Under the pieces are notes generated by a model that saw only the letters and a program-made list of their open reading frames with translations, made no database searches and was not told where the DNA came from. The translations under genes were made by a program, and so were the position numbers. Shown here piece by piece: positions 25,417 to 33,322 of a stretch of DNA of 64,000 nucleotides (position 1 is its first letter; each line of letters opens with the position of its first letter). Source of the stretch: CAKZLS01 sp963771545 (lineage in GTDB: Bacteria > Pseudomonadota > Alphaproteobacteria > Rhodospirillales > Defluviicoccaceae); contig CAVYTX010000003.1 of NCBI GenBank assembly GCA_963771545.1, forward strand, positions 248,001 to 312,000, read 5' to 3'.

Positions 25417-27333
25417 ATGGCAACCTTGTTGGAGATCAGACCCGTAAAGCAAAACTTCGAAGCGGAACTGTTGAATCGTCAAGGGGTCACGGGCGTCGAC
25501 ATCGGCTATAAAATTGTCGGCGGCAAGAAGACCCCCGAGTTGTCGATTCGCGTTCTTGTCCAGAAGAAGAAAAAGGACGTTTCGGCAAAAGAGAAAATTC
25601 CCGACGAAATCGGCGGCATCAAAACCGACGTCATAGAACGCCGATTTATACCGCAACCACGCTGGAAACGGGTTGCCGACCTGGCAATCCACGCCGACAC
25701 GGGCAATTACGATCCCGTAAGAGGCGGCGTCAGCATTGGACCCTGCCGATCCATTTTTCTGAACGAAGCGGACGCCGCGTGCCACGACGCGCCGGGTCCC
25801 GGGTCGTATTTCTTCGTCGGCACGCTCGGAGCAATAGTTCACGACAATGCGACCGGCGCGGAAATGCTCCTCAGCAATTTCCATGTCATGTGCGTGAACG
25901 ACGCTTGGAGTGTCGGCGATACGATGGCTCAGCCCAGCCGCGTCGATGGTGGCGGTTGCCCCGCTGACGTGGTGGGCTCCTTGCAAAGGGCGGTGCTCGG
26001 CGGTCAGGTCGATTGTGCCGTCGCCAGCCATACGGCGCGCGGCGTGGCGTGCTCGATCGTCGATATCGGTGACGTCGCGGGAACGGCCGCGGCCGCGATC
26101 GGCATGCCCGTTCGCAAGCGCGGTCGGACAACCGGGCTGACGTACGGCGTTGTCGATTTAATCGATTTGACTGTCAACATCGATTATTGCGACGGCCTCG
26201 GCACCGTGACGCTGATCAATCAGATCGGCATCGAAGTCGACTCGACGCAGAGTCCCCAGTTCGGAAACGGCGGTGATTCCGGTTCCGTCGTGGTCGACGG
26301 AAGCCAAAACGTTGTTGGATTGTATTTCGCCGGCACCCCCGACGGGCAGTTTGGCGCGGCCAATCCCATCGATGCCGTTCTGAGCGCGCTCAACGTAAGC
26401 CTATGTGTGACGCCTAAGAAGCGCGAGCCCGACGTCATCAAGAAATTCGAGCCCGACACCAAGAAGCACGAGCCCGATATCAAGAAACGCGAACCGGACG
26501 ACATCAAGAAGCACGAACCCGACACCAAGAAGCACGAGCCCGATATCAAGAAACGCGAGCCGGACGACATCAAGAAGCACGAACCCGACACCAAAAAGCA
26601 CGAGCCCGATATCAAGAAACGCGAGCCGGACGACATCAAGAAGTTCGAGCCCGACACTAAGAAGCACGAGCCCGATATCAAAAAGAACGAACCGGACATC
26701 AAAAAGAACGAGCCGGATACCAAAAAGCACGAGCCAGACATCAAGAAGAACGAACCGGACACCAAAAAGCACGAGCCGGACATCAAGAAGAACGAACCGG
26801 ACACCAAAAAGCACGAGCCGGACATCAAGAAAAACGAACCGGACACAAAAAAACACGAGCCAGACATTAAGAAAAATGAACCGGACACGAAAAAGCACGA
26901 GCCGGACATCAAGAAGAACGAGCCGGATACCAAAAAGCACGAACCAGACATCAAGAAGAACGAACCGGACATCAAAAAGCACGAGCCAGACATCAAAAAG
27001 AATGAGCCAGACACCAAAAAGCACGAGCCAGACATTAAGAAAAACGAACCGGATATCAAAAAGAATGAGCCGGATATCAAGAAGAATGAGCCGGACATCA
27101 AGAAACAGGAACCCGACATCAAGAAGAATGAGCCGGACAAAGGTCAACCCGAAAAATTCGAGCGAGAGCAACCGCCGGTCACGCCCGGTCCCATGCCCGT
27201 TGAGGAACGGCTCAGCCGAATCGAGGCGGCTCTGGCGCAGTTGACTCACTTCATCAGGCCAGAACTACGGCCGGAGGTGGAAAAAGCGCCTCTGAGATAT
27301 GAAGGGGATAAAGACGAGAAGGATCGGACCTGA
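25417..27333 (+). CDS. trypsin-like protease with about 33 EPDxKKx heptad repeats
   Basis: A 638-residue protein. Residues 1-80 are an alpha/beta N-terminal domain. Residues about 100-330 form a trypsin-like domain with His156 in LLSNFHVM, Asp199 in VDCAVA and Ser288 in GGDSGS, so the triad is complete. No signal peptide is seen. Residues 337-574 are a striking array of EPD(I/T)KK(H/N/R) heptapeptides, starting at 26425. The last 60 residues contain a short predicted coiled coil (VEERLSRIEAALAQLTHFI). A GGGAGG ribosome site precedes the ATG. The array is rich in Asp, Glu, Lys and Thr, the residues joined by graspetide ATP-grasp ligases, and such a ligase is encoded downstream. It could be substrate, stalk or both. 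Confidence 0.85.
   Translation: MATLLEIRPVKQNFEAELLNRQGVTGVDIGYKIVGGKKTPELSIRVLVQKKKKDVSAKEKIPDEIGGIKTDVIERRFIPQPRWKRVADLAIHADTGNYDPVRGGVSIGPCRSIFLNEADAACHDAPGPGSYFFVGTLGAIVHDNATGAEMLLSNFHVMCVNDAWSVGDTMAQPSRVDGGGCPADVVGSLQRAVLGGQVDCAVASHTARGVACSIVDIGDVAGTAAAAIGMPVRKRGRTTGLTYGVVDLIDLTVNIDYCDGLGTVTLINQIGIEVDSTQSPQFGNGGDSGSVVVDGSQNVVGLYFAGTPDGQFGAANPIDAVLSALNVSLCVTPKKREPDVIKKFEPDTKKHEPDIKKREPDDIKKHEPDTKKHEPDIKKREPDDIKKHEPDTKKHEPDIKKREPDDIKKFEPDTKKHEPDIKKNEPDIKKNEPDTKKHEPDIKKNEPDTKKHEPDIKKNEPDTKKHEPDIKKNEPDTKKHEPDIKKNEPDTKKHEPDIKKNEPDTKKHEPDIKKNEPDIKKHEPDIKKNEPDTKKHEPDIKKNEPDIKKNEPDIKKNEPDIKKQEPDIKKNEPDKGQPEKFEREQPPVTPGPMPVEERLSRIEAALAQLTHFIRPELRPEVEKAPLRYEGDKDEKDRT
26425..27138 (+). repeat. 21-bp coding repeat array (about 33 units)
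   Basis: In-frame tandem repeat coding for E-P-D-(I/T)-K-K-x. The first third has a higher-order period of 66 bases (7+7+8 residues, three copies, with an extra Asp in EPDDIKK). The rest has a period of 42 bases (EPDTKKH then EPDIKKN), with six uninterrupted copies. Synonymous changes between units are frequent (CCC/CCG, ATC/ATT/ATA, AAG/AAA), so the peptide sequence is better conserved than the DNA. This suggests selection on the protein. Confidence 0.95.
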
Positions 27334-27379
27334 TGAAGCTTCAGCGCCGTCATGGCGGTTTGAAGCTCTGCGGCTGAGT

Positions 27380-27419
27380 GGAGGCGCGGTCCGCCGAAGT
27401 CGACGACAGCCGCGCCTCC
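27380..27419 (+). terminator. hairpin between protease and ligase genes, possible leaky attenuator
   Basis: GGAGGCGCGG and CCGCGCCTCC form a perfect 10-bp stem around a 20-base loop, followed only by TTGC. Without a U-run it is a weak terminator at best. The place after the abundant putative substrate gene and before the enzyme genes is where many RiPP operons have a partial terminator or mRNA-stabilising hairpin. Confidence 0.4.
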
Positions 27420-27437
27420 TTGCTTGCAAGGATCGAG

Positions 27438-28202
27438 ATGCAGACTCCAGTGTGGCTTGTCCTTTGTTCGCTCGGTGACGCTGGCGCCTTGTGGGCATTC
27501 GAACACTTGAGGGCCCGGGGCCTGGGGCCGATCGAGTTGGTGACCTCCGATACGCTCGCCTATGCGGAGTGGGAACACGGCATCGACGGCGATGGGGCGC
27601 GGGTGCTGGTGACCTTGGGCGACGGACGGAAACTTCAAAGCGATCGGGTCGCGGGCACGCTCAATCGTCTGGTTTGGCTGCCCGCCGAAAGTTTCGTGCT
27701 CATACACCCGGACGACCGCGACTACGTCACTCAGGAACTCAACGCGTTCTACGTGAGCTGGCTCAACGCCCTGCCCGAACCAATGCTGAACCGGCCAACC
27801 ACGCAAAGCCTGTGCGGGCGCATCCATCATATCTCCGAGTGGATATCCTTGGCCGCCAAGGCCGGATTGCCGATCCCGCGTTACCATCAGTCGAGCCGAA
27901 GCCTCCCTCCGGAATACGCCCTTCACGCCCGGGTACCCGACGCTGGCTGGGACCAGAGCACGGTTCTGGTGGTCGGCTCTCACGTGTTGGGATCGCGCGT
28001 GCCGGAGCCGATCGCCGAGGGTTGCCTCCGGCTGAGCGACCTCGCGCAGGCGGCGATGCTCGGCATCGATTTCTCGGTCGGACCGCGAGGGACTTGGACG
28101 TTTGCCGGCGCCACGACCTTTCCCGATCTGATCGCCGGCGGAGAGCCGTTTCTCGATGCCCTGGCGGCGGAATTGACCAACCACCATGGAGCCCCGCAAT
28201 GA
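27438..28202 (+). CDS. degenerate ATP-grasp paralogue (putative partner subunit)
   Basis: A 254-residue protein of no known family by direct motif. Compared with the ATP-grasp ligase that follows, it keeps the pre-ATP-grasp domain (LPEPMLNRP matching the partner's LNR segment, then a helix ending GLPIPRY matching GFAIPETL). It also keeps the end of the ligase domain (LGIDFSVG matching FGLEFAGID). The central ATP-binding lysines and the E-x-N magnesium motif are missing: the partner's CLEVNPSP is replaced by WTFAGATTFPD. It is therefore probably a catalytically inactive paralogue that recruits substrate or completes a heterodimer. Its stop overlaps the ligase ATG (ATGA). A GTG at 27378 inside the hairpin is a less likely start. 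Confidence 0.65.
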   Translation: MQTPVWLVLCSLGDAGALWAFEHLRARGLGPIELVTSDTLAYAEWEHGIDGDGARVLVTLGDGRKLQSDRVAGTLNRLVWLPAESFVLIHPDDRDYVTQELNAFYVSWLNALPEPMLNRPTTQSLCGRIHHISEWISLAAKAGLPIPRYHQSSRSLPPEYALHARVPDAGWDQSTVLVVGSHVLGSRVPEPIAEGCLRLSDLAQAAMLGIDFSVGPRGTWTFAGATTFPDLIAGGEPFLDALAAELTNHHGAPQ

Positions 28203-29122
28203 TCTTTCTTTGCGGTATTCCATCAGAACCCTCGCTCGGATTGGTGATCGAGAAGCTGGCCGAACTCGGTGCTCCCCACACCGTGTTCAACCAGCGCCGC
28301 GTCGCCGAGACGGATCTCGAGTTCGAGATCGAGGATCGCCGCGTACTCGGCCGGTTACAGCTCGGCGATCGCGCGTACCGCCTCGAGAACTTCACGGCCG
28401 TCTACACCCGTCTGATGGACCACCGCGTCCTTCCGGAGATCGAGAACGAACCTCCCGGGTCGGCCAAGCGTCTTCACGCTCAATCCCTCCATGCGGCGAT
28501 GATGCAGTGGTACGATCTCACTCCGGGGAGAATTCTCAATCGAAGCCGGCAAAACGGGCTGAGCTATTCCAAGCCGTTTCAATCACAAATCATTCGCAAG
28601 CATGGCTTCGCGATCCCTGAAACACTCGTCACCAATGATCCGGATCGCGCCCGTCAATTCCACGAGCTTCACGGCCGTACGATTTACAAGTCCGCCAGCT
28701 ACGTGCGTTCGATCGTCCGGTTTCTCGAGGACGACGATTTGCAACGGCTCGACCACATTCGGATCTGTCCCGTACAGTTCCAGCAATATATCGAAGGCCG
28801 CGATGTTCGGGTCCACACCATCGGCGACAAAGTTTTCGCCACGGCCATCACCGCCTCCGCGGTGGACTATCGATACGCTTACAAAGAGGGTGAAACGGAA
28901 ACCGTCGAGCCAATGACCTTATCCGACGAGCTTGCCGAGCGTTGCCTCGGGCTTGCGTCGATCTTCGGCCTCGAGTTCGCGGGCATCGACCTCAAGATCA
29001 ACGGCGCCGGAGAGATTTACTGCCTTGAGGTCAATCCGTCGCCAGCATTCAGCTATTTCGAACTCAAAACCGGCCAACCGATTTCCCGGGCCGTCGCCGA
29101 GCACTTGGCGGCGGACTGCTAA
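28199..29122 (+). CDS. ATP-grasp ligase (RimK/graspetide-synthetase-like)
   Basis: A 307-residue ATP-grasp enzyme. Features are the pre-ATP-grasp domain, SYSKPFQSQIIRKHGFAIPET, the ATP-binding lysine in GRTIYKSASY, the hinge CPVQFQQYIEGRDVRVHTIG and the Mg2+-binding GLEFAGIDLKIN plus CLEVNPSPAFSYFE. This layout is that of RimK-like and MvdC/MvdD-like peptide ligases, which activate carboxylates as acyl phosphates. In graspetides they join Asp/Glu side chains to Ser/Thr/Lys. Next to a protein with dozens of EPD(I/T)KK units this is suggestive. It is coupled to the degenerate paralogue by an ATGA overlap. Confidence 0.85.
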   Translation: MIFLCGIPSEPSLGLVIEKLAELGAPHTVFNQRRVAETDLEFEIEDRRVLGRLQLGDRAYRLENFTAVYTRLMDHRVLPEIENEPPGSAKRLHAQSLHAAMMQWYDLTPGRILNRSRQNGLSYSKPFQSQIIRKHGFAIPETLVTNDPDRARQFHELHGRTIYKSASYVRSIVRFLEDDDLQRLDHIRICPVQFQQYIEGRDVRVHTIGDKVFATAITASAVDYRYAYKEGETETVEPMTLSDELAERCLGLASIFGLEFAGIDLKINGAGEIYCLEVNPSPAFSYFELKTGQPISRAVAEHLAADC

Positions 29123-29153
29123 CCCTTGAACAAAGCGTTCAGAGGAGGACGAG

Positions 29154-29927
29154 ATGCAAACACGTCAAGACGAGAAATCCTCGGGCGGCGCGGAACCGAA
29201 GTCGTTCGGGCAAATTCTCGAACAGTGCGAAACCTACGATCCGGGGCCGGAGGAGGCTGAAACCGAGGTCGCATTCACCGGGCGCGTTCTTCGGTCGCCC
29301 CGGTCGGGCCGCTTCTTTTTGCTCGTATCGCATCGCAACCAAAATCATGCCACCGCGCTCGAATTCGACGTCGGGGCCGTGCGGCGTTTTGAACTCCTGT
29401 TTCGGGACAGCTCCGGCCGGTGCACCTACGAAGTTAGGTTGTCAGCCGGTTGCGATGTGAACGTGCTGCAACCGGATTTCGACCATCTTGGCAGCTTTCG
29501 GAACGCCTCGCCGTTGACGACCGCGGCCGCCCAAAACGGGATTCAGGATCCCATGGAGGTTTGGGCGGCGGCGCCGTGGCGGCGCCATGTACGGTCCACC
29601 TCGAACCCTGACGCTTCCGCCGACGGCGCGCGCCCGGCCCACTGGTCACAGCAGCAATATGGCGACCCGCAACTCTGGAATCCGTCCGCGGAGCAAACAA
29701 CGGCTTATGACCCGTCGACCGGTTATGGACTTGCGGATTACGGGGCCGCTTATTCGGGTTCTCAAGGTTACCCGCCCGCGGGCGACGCCACGCTCGTTCA
29801 ACCAACCCTTGGCCAAGGGCCGCCGTCTCATCCGCTGGAACGCGGTTGCGGTTATGGAACCGTGGACCCCGGCGTGACGGATCCGGTCATGGGATATCCG
29901 GGCCATGACCCGTGGCGGCGCTATTGA
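29154..29927 (+). CDS. unknown protein with Tyr/Gly/Pro-rich C-terminal region
   Basis: A 257-residue protein with a strong GAGGAGG ribosome site. The first 110 residues look like a small beta-rich domain (VAFTGRVLRSPRSGRFFLLV, then ALEFDVGAVRRFELLF). From about residue 150 to the end the sequence is low complexity and rich in Tyr, Gly, Pro, Ser and Gln, with motifs such as GYGLADYG, GSQGYPPAGD, RGCGYGTVDPG and a DPWRRY end. I do not recognise the family. The place between the ligase and the radical SAM gene, and the ordered-head/disordered-tail layout, make it a candidate substrate or scaffold. Confidence 0.75.
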   Translation: MQTRQDEKSSGGAEPKSFGQILEQCETYDPGPEEAETEVAFTGRVLRSPRSGRFFLLVSHRNQNHATALEFDVGAVRRFELLFRDSSGRCTYEVRLSAGCDVNVLQPDFDHLGSFRNASPLTTAAAQNGIQDPMEVWAAAPWRRHVRSTSNPDASADGARPAHWSQQQYGDPQLWNPSAEQTTAYDPSTGYGLADYGAAYSGSQGYPPAGDATLVQPTLGQGPPSHPLERGCGYGTVDPGVTDPVMGYPGHDPWRRY

Positions 29928-29958
29928 CGGCTCAGATCTGGAACGGAAGGCGCCGGCC

Positions 29959-30015
29959 ATGAACCTGCCCGGCATTCACGGATGCGGTGAGTCCCTACAA
30001 GGAGTTTTCCGATGA
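29959..30015 (+). CDS. possible 18-residue peptide coupled to radical SAM gene
   Basis: A short frame, MNLPGIHGCGESLQGVFR, begins after GGAAGG (nine-base spacing) and ends with a TGA that overlaps the ATG of the radical SAM gene as ATGA. Such an overlap is typical of translational coupling. It contains one Cys and several Gly. It may be a leader that tunes translation, a mini precursor peptide, or chance. There is no independent support. Confidence 0.25.
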   Translation: MNLPGIHGCGESLQGVFR

Positions 30016-31919
30016 CTCGAGTCCTTCTGGTGAGTATGCCGTTCGCCGGCATCAGCTATCCTTCGCTCGCACTTGGGCTGTTCAAGTCCAGCTTCGAGCG
30101 GGAGGGAGTTTCGTGTGACGTTTCCTACCTGAACCTTCGTTTCGCCCAGATGATCGGCGTGGAAAGTTACAACGTCGTGGATCGAATGACGGCCGCTTTG
30201 GCCGGCGAGCAAATGTTCGCGGAATCTTTGTTCGGAGAACACGTTCCTTCCAACGCGGAATACTTCGATCAGGTGATCTCGAAGCTCGATCCAACGATCC
30301 TGCCGCACCTGCTTCATATGAAGGCGCACGTCGGCTCGTTTCTCGACAACTGCGTCGAGAGCACTTCCTGGCGGAACTACGATATCATCGGTTTCAGTTC
30401 CCTGTTCGAGCAGAACGTGCCGAGTCTCAGTCTCGCCTATCGGATCAAGAAAAAGTTTCCCGATAAAGTGATCGTATTCGGCGGCGCCAATTGCGAAGAC
30501 GTCATGGGCGTGGCGCTCGGCAATTGCTTCCCGTTCGTGGATTTCGTCTGCACGGGGGAGGCCGACCTGACATTTCCCGAACTTGTCAAACGTCTCGCGT
30601 ACGGTCATCCCATCGATGATCTTCCCGGCATCGTCTACCGCTCGGGGTCGACCTGCATCCATACCGGCCCGCCGGAAAAGCTGCAATCGCTCGACGTTCT
30701 GCCCATACCGAACTACGACGACTACTTCGACACTCTGCAAGGAACAGGTCTCATCAACTGCGTTCAGCCGCAAGTCATGGTGGAAACGGCACGAGGCTGC
30801 TGGTGGGGAGACAAGGTGAAATGCACGTTTTGCGGATTGAATGGGGAAAGCATCCTGTTCCGCGCCAAGTCGGTCGATCGCGCGATCGCGGAAATCGGCG
30901 AACTGATGGCGCGGTATAATTCAGGGTTTTTGCGCGCGGTCGATAATATGATGCCGCCGCATTATTTCGAAACGTTCCTCGAAAGACTGACCGAGAGCAA
31001 CACCGGGTTCGACTTGTTTTATGAAGTTCGGCCGAACTTGAAAAAGAACGAAATCCGGGATCTGGCCAGAGCCCGCGTAACCAACGTTCAGGCGGGCATT
31101 GAAAACCTTTGCACGAATATCCTCAAGCTAATGCGAAAGGGCTCCACAAGCCTGGTCAGCATCGAATTTCTCAAATGGTCCAGCCAGTACGGCGTGTATG
31201 TGGACTGGAACATGCTGTTCGGTTTCCCGGGGGAGCGGTTGGCGGATTACGAACGGGCCCTTGAGCTGGCGCGATTGGTCACCCATCTCAAGCCGCCGTC
31301 GAGCGTGGGACTGGTGCGATTGGACCGATTCAGCGAGAACTTCAATCGCGCCGAGGAGTTGGGATTTGCGAATGTGCGGCCGTGGCAATACTTCAAGTAT
31401 GTCTATCCGTTCGATCGCGAAACGCTGATGGACTTGGTTTACTATTTCGATTGCGACCGCGCGCAGCCAATCGACCACCGGAATTGCATGGCTCAGATCA
31501 TCGATCATGTGGCGCAATGGGGATCGCGTCGGGATGAGCTGTTTGCCCAACGTGTGAACGGCGGCGTGGTCATCCACGACACGCGTCCGGTCGCCGCCGC
31601 GGCGCGAGTCGTGCTCGAGGGTGTCGAGCGGGATGTTTATGAGTTCTGCGACTCGCGGCGAACGCCGCAGCAGATTCTCGCTTGGCTGCAGACCGAACGG
31701 GGAGTCGAGCTCGGCGGGGAGGGGCTCGACACCATTCTCAAAGGTTTCGTCGAGAGCAAGCTGATGGTTACGGAGAACCACAAGTACTTGAGCTTGGCGG
31801 TTCTCCGCTATGAGACGGACACGGCAAGCGTGAGCGATCCGTTCTTATCCATTGCGTCCGGGTGTGGATCGGGCGCATGCGGCTCCGCCGGCGACCAACC
31901 GCCGGCATTGATCTCGTAG
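30012..31919 (+). CDS. B12-binding radical SAM enzyme, RiPP maturation type
   Basis: A 635-residue protein. The N-terminal third is a cobalamin-binding-like Rossmann domain (RVLLVSMPFAGISYPSLALG, DIIGFSSLFEQNVPSL, VIVFGGANCEDVMG). The radical SAM core carries Cys263-x7-Cys271-x2-Cys274 in RGCWWGDKVKCTFCGL, the longer-than-usual spacing and RGCWWG context of the RiPP-maturation B12 radical SAM C-methyltransferase group. A C-terminal extension includes a winged-helix-like segment and ends with a Cys/Gly cluster (SGCGSGACGS). Members methylate unactivated carbons or perform related radical chemistry on ribosomal peptides. AAGGAG is eight bases before the ATG. Confidence 0.85.
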   Translation: MTRVLLVSMPFAGISYPSLALGLFKSSFEREGVSCDVSYLNLRFAQMIGVESYNVVDRMTAALAGEQMFAESLFGEHVPSNAEYFDQVISKLDPTILPHLLHMKAHVGSFLDNCVESTSWRNYDIIGFSSLFEQNVPSLSLAYRIKKKFPDKVIVFGGANCEDVMGVALGNCFPFVDFVCTGEADLTFPELVKRLAYGHPIDDLPGIVYRSGSTCIHTGPPEKLQSLDVLPIPNYDDYFDTLQGTGLINCVQPQVMVETARGCWWGDKVKCTFCGLNGESILFRAKSVDRAIAEIGELMARYNSGFLRAVDNMMPPHYFETFLERLTESNTGFDLFYEVRPNLKKNEIRDLARARVTNVQAGIENLCTNILKLMRKGSTSLVSIEFLKWSSQYGVYVDWNMLFGFPGERLADYERALELARLVTHLKPPSSVGLVRLDRFSENFNRAEELGFANVRPWQYFKYVYPFDRETLMDLVYYFDCDRAQPIDHRNCMAQIIDHVAQWGSRRDELFAQRVNGGVVIHDTRPVAAAARVVLEGVERDVYEFCDSRRTPQQILAWLQTERGVELGGEGLDTILKGFVESKLMVTENHKYLSLAVLRYETDTASVSDPFLSIASGCGSGACGSAGDQPPALIS

Positions 31920-31942
31920 ACGGCTGGTCCCGGGAGGACCGG

Positions 31943-33322
31943 TTATCCTTTCGGCGGGAAATCGAGCACGGCCTTGAGGCCCGGCTCGTTGTCGGCGAGC
32001 GTGATCGCGATGCCGTGGATGGCTGCCACCGCCGCGACCAGCGACAGACCAAGGCCGCTGCCCGCGGTCGATCGGCTTCGTTCGAGCCGGAAGAACCGCT
32101 GAAAAACCTTGTCCCGCGCCTCCGCCGGGATGCCGGGGCCATTGTCGGCGACGATACCGACGGGTCCGGCGGGGTCATCCTCGAGGGCAAGTTTGATGCG
32201 GGCGCCTTCCTGCGTATGGCGGATCGCGTTCTCGACGAGGTTGGCCAGCATCTGCGTCAACAGCTCGCGGTCGCCCCGAACATGGATGTCGGGCGCGATC
32301 ATGGCAGCGAGCGACTGCCCCCGATCCTCGGCGACCGCGCCATAGGCATCGGCGATCGACTGAAAGATGCGCGACAGATCGACGTTGGAAAACGCGGCCT
32401 TGCGAGTGCCGGCTTCAATTTGCGCAATACGCAGCAGGGCCGCGAAGGTTGCGAGAATGGCGTCCGTGTCGGCGATCGCCTGTTCGACCACGGCCTCGTA
32501 GTCTTCGATGCGGCGGGCCTTCGACCGCGCGCCCTCGAGCCGCTGGCGGAGGTGGCTCAGAGGTGTCCGCAGATCGTGGGCAATGTCGCTGGAGACCTGG
32601 CGCAGGCTTTCCATGAGAGTTTGCACGCGGTCGAGCATCTCGTTGAGATTGAGCGCGAGGCGGTCGAGCTCGTCGCCCGTTCCCCGCGTTGGCACACGTT
32701 CCGCGAGCCGGCCTTCGACGATGGCTCGGCTGGTCCGGTTGATGGCGTCGACGCGCCGCAGGAAGCCGAGGCTGAGAATGCCGCCGCCCATCGCTCCGAG
32801 CACGACGGTAACGCCAAATGCCCATCCGAAAGCGCGAACGATCGCTTCCTCGACCTCGCCGATCCGATCGGTCTCTTCGCCGACCAAAAGGAATGAGCCA
32901 TCCGCCAACTTGACCCCGAAGGCAAACAGGCGATCGTCATCTGCGTCCTTGGGATGGTCGTCGTCGTGCTCCGATTCCTCGGGCAATTCCTGCCATCCAG
33001 CGCGAGGGGAAAGGCGGGGCAAGTTGCCCGCCACCTTCCGGCCCGCGGGATCGAGCAGCAGATAGAAGAAATCTTGATGGAGGTCGGACGCGAGCCGCCT
33101 TTCGATGGCGTCGGCCGCATGGAATAGGCCGCCGGTCCGATGGTCCGCCACGAGGGCCGCGACCTCGCCTTGGATGCTCACCACCAACTGCTGGCGCAAT
33201 GCATCGGTGGTAATCCAAAAGATCACGCCAAACAGGACAAGGACCGACAAACCGAACAGGCCCGCGTAGAGCGCGGCCAGTCGGAAACCGGTGGTGCGGA
33301 GGACCCTAATACCGACTATCAC
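31943..33322 (-). CDS. sensor histidine kinase, 5' end altered by insertion element
   Basis: Two-component sensor of about 459 residues. After a transmembrane helix (LAALYAGLFGLSVLVLFGVI) comes a periplasmic sensor of about 120 residues with an Asp/His-rich patch (ESEHDDDHPKDADDDR). A second helix, a HAMP domain and the kinase core follow: H-box SSDIAHDLRTPLSHL, N-box NLVENAIRHT, G1 DNGPGIP and G2 GSGLGLSL. The GTG at 33322 lies inside the terminal repeat of the 262-base element, so the present N-terminus VIVGIR is element-encoded. Before insertion the gene probably began with GTG overlapping the regulator end, giving MRLARVLRTTGFRLAAL. Partner regulator is directly upstream. Confidence 0.9.
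   Translation of the reverse strand: MIVGIRVLRTTGFRLAALYAGLFGLSVLVLFGVIFWITTDALRQQLVVSIQGEVAALVADHRTGGLFHAADAIERRLASDLHQDFFYLLLDPAGRKVAGNLPRLSPRAGWQELPEESEHDDDHPKDADDDRLFAFGVKLADGSFLLVGEETDRIGEVEEAIVRAFGWAFGVTVVLGAMGGGILSLGFLRRVDAINRTSRAIVEGRLAERVPTRGTGDELDRLALNLNEMLDRVQTLMESLRQVSSDIAHDLRTPLSHLRQRLEGARSKARRIEDYEAVVEQAIADTDAILATFAALLRIAQIEAGTRKAAFSNVDLSRIFQSIADAYGAVAEDRGQSLAAMIAPDIHVRGDRELLTQMLANLVENAIRHTQEGARIKLALEDDPAGPVGIVADNGPGIPAEARDKVFQRFFRLERSRSTAGSGLGLSLVAAVAAIHGIAITLADNEPGLKAVLDFPPKG

Noticed and set aside
26425..27138. CRISPR array
   Set aside because: Units of 21 bases are contiguous without unique spacers, are in frame, and vary at synonymous positions.
26220..27249. Long minus-strand frames across the heptad array (SGSFFLM- and LFDVRFV-like repeats)
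   Set aside because: They are mirror images of the plus-strand repeat. The plus frame is joined to a real protease domain and has a ribosome site.
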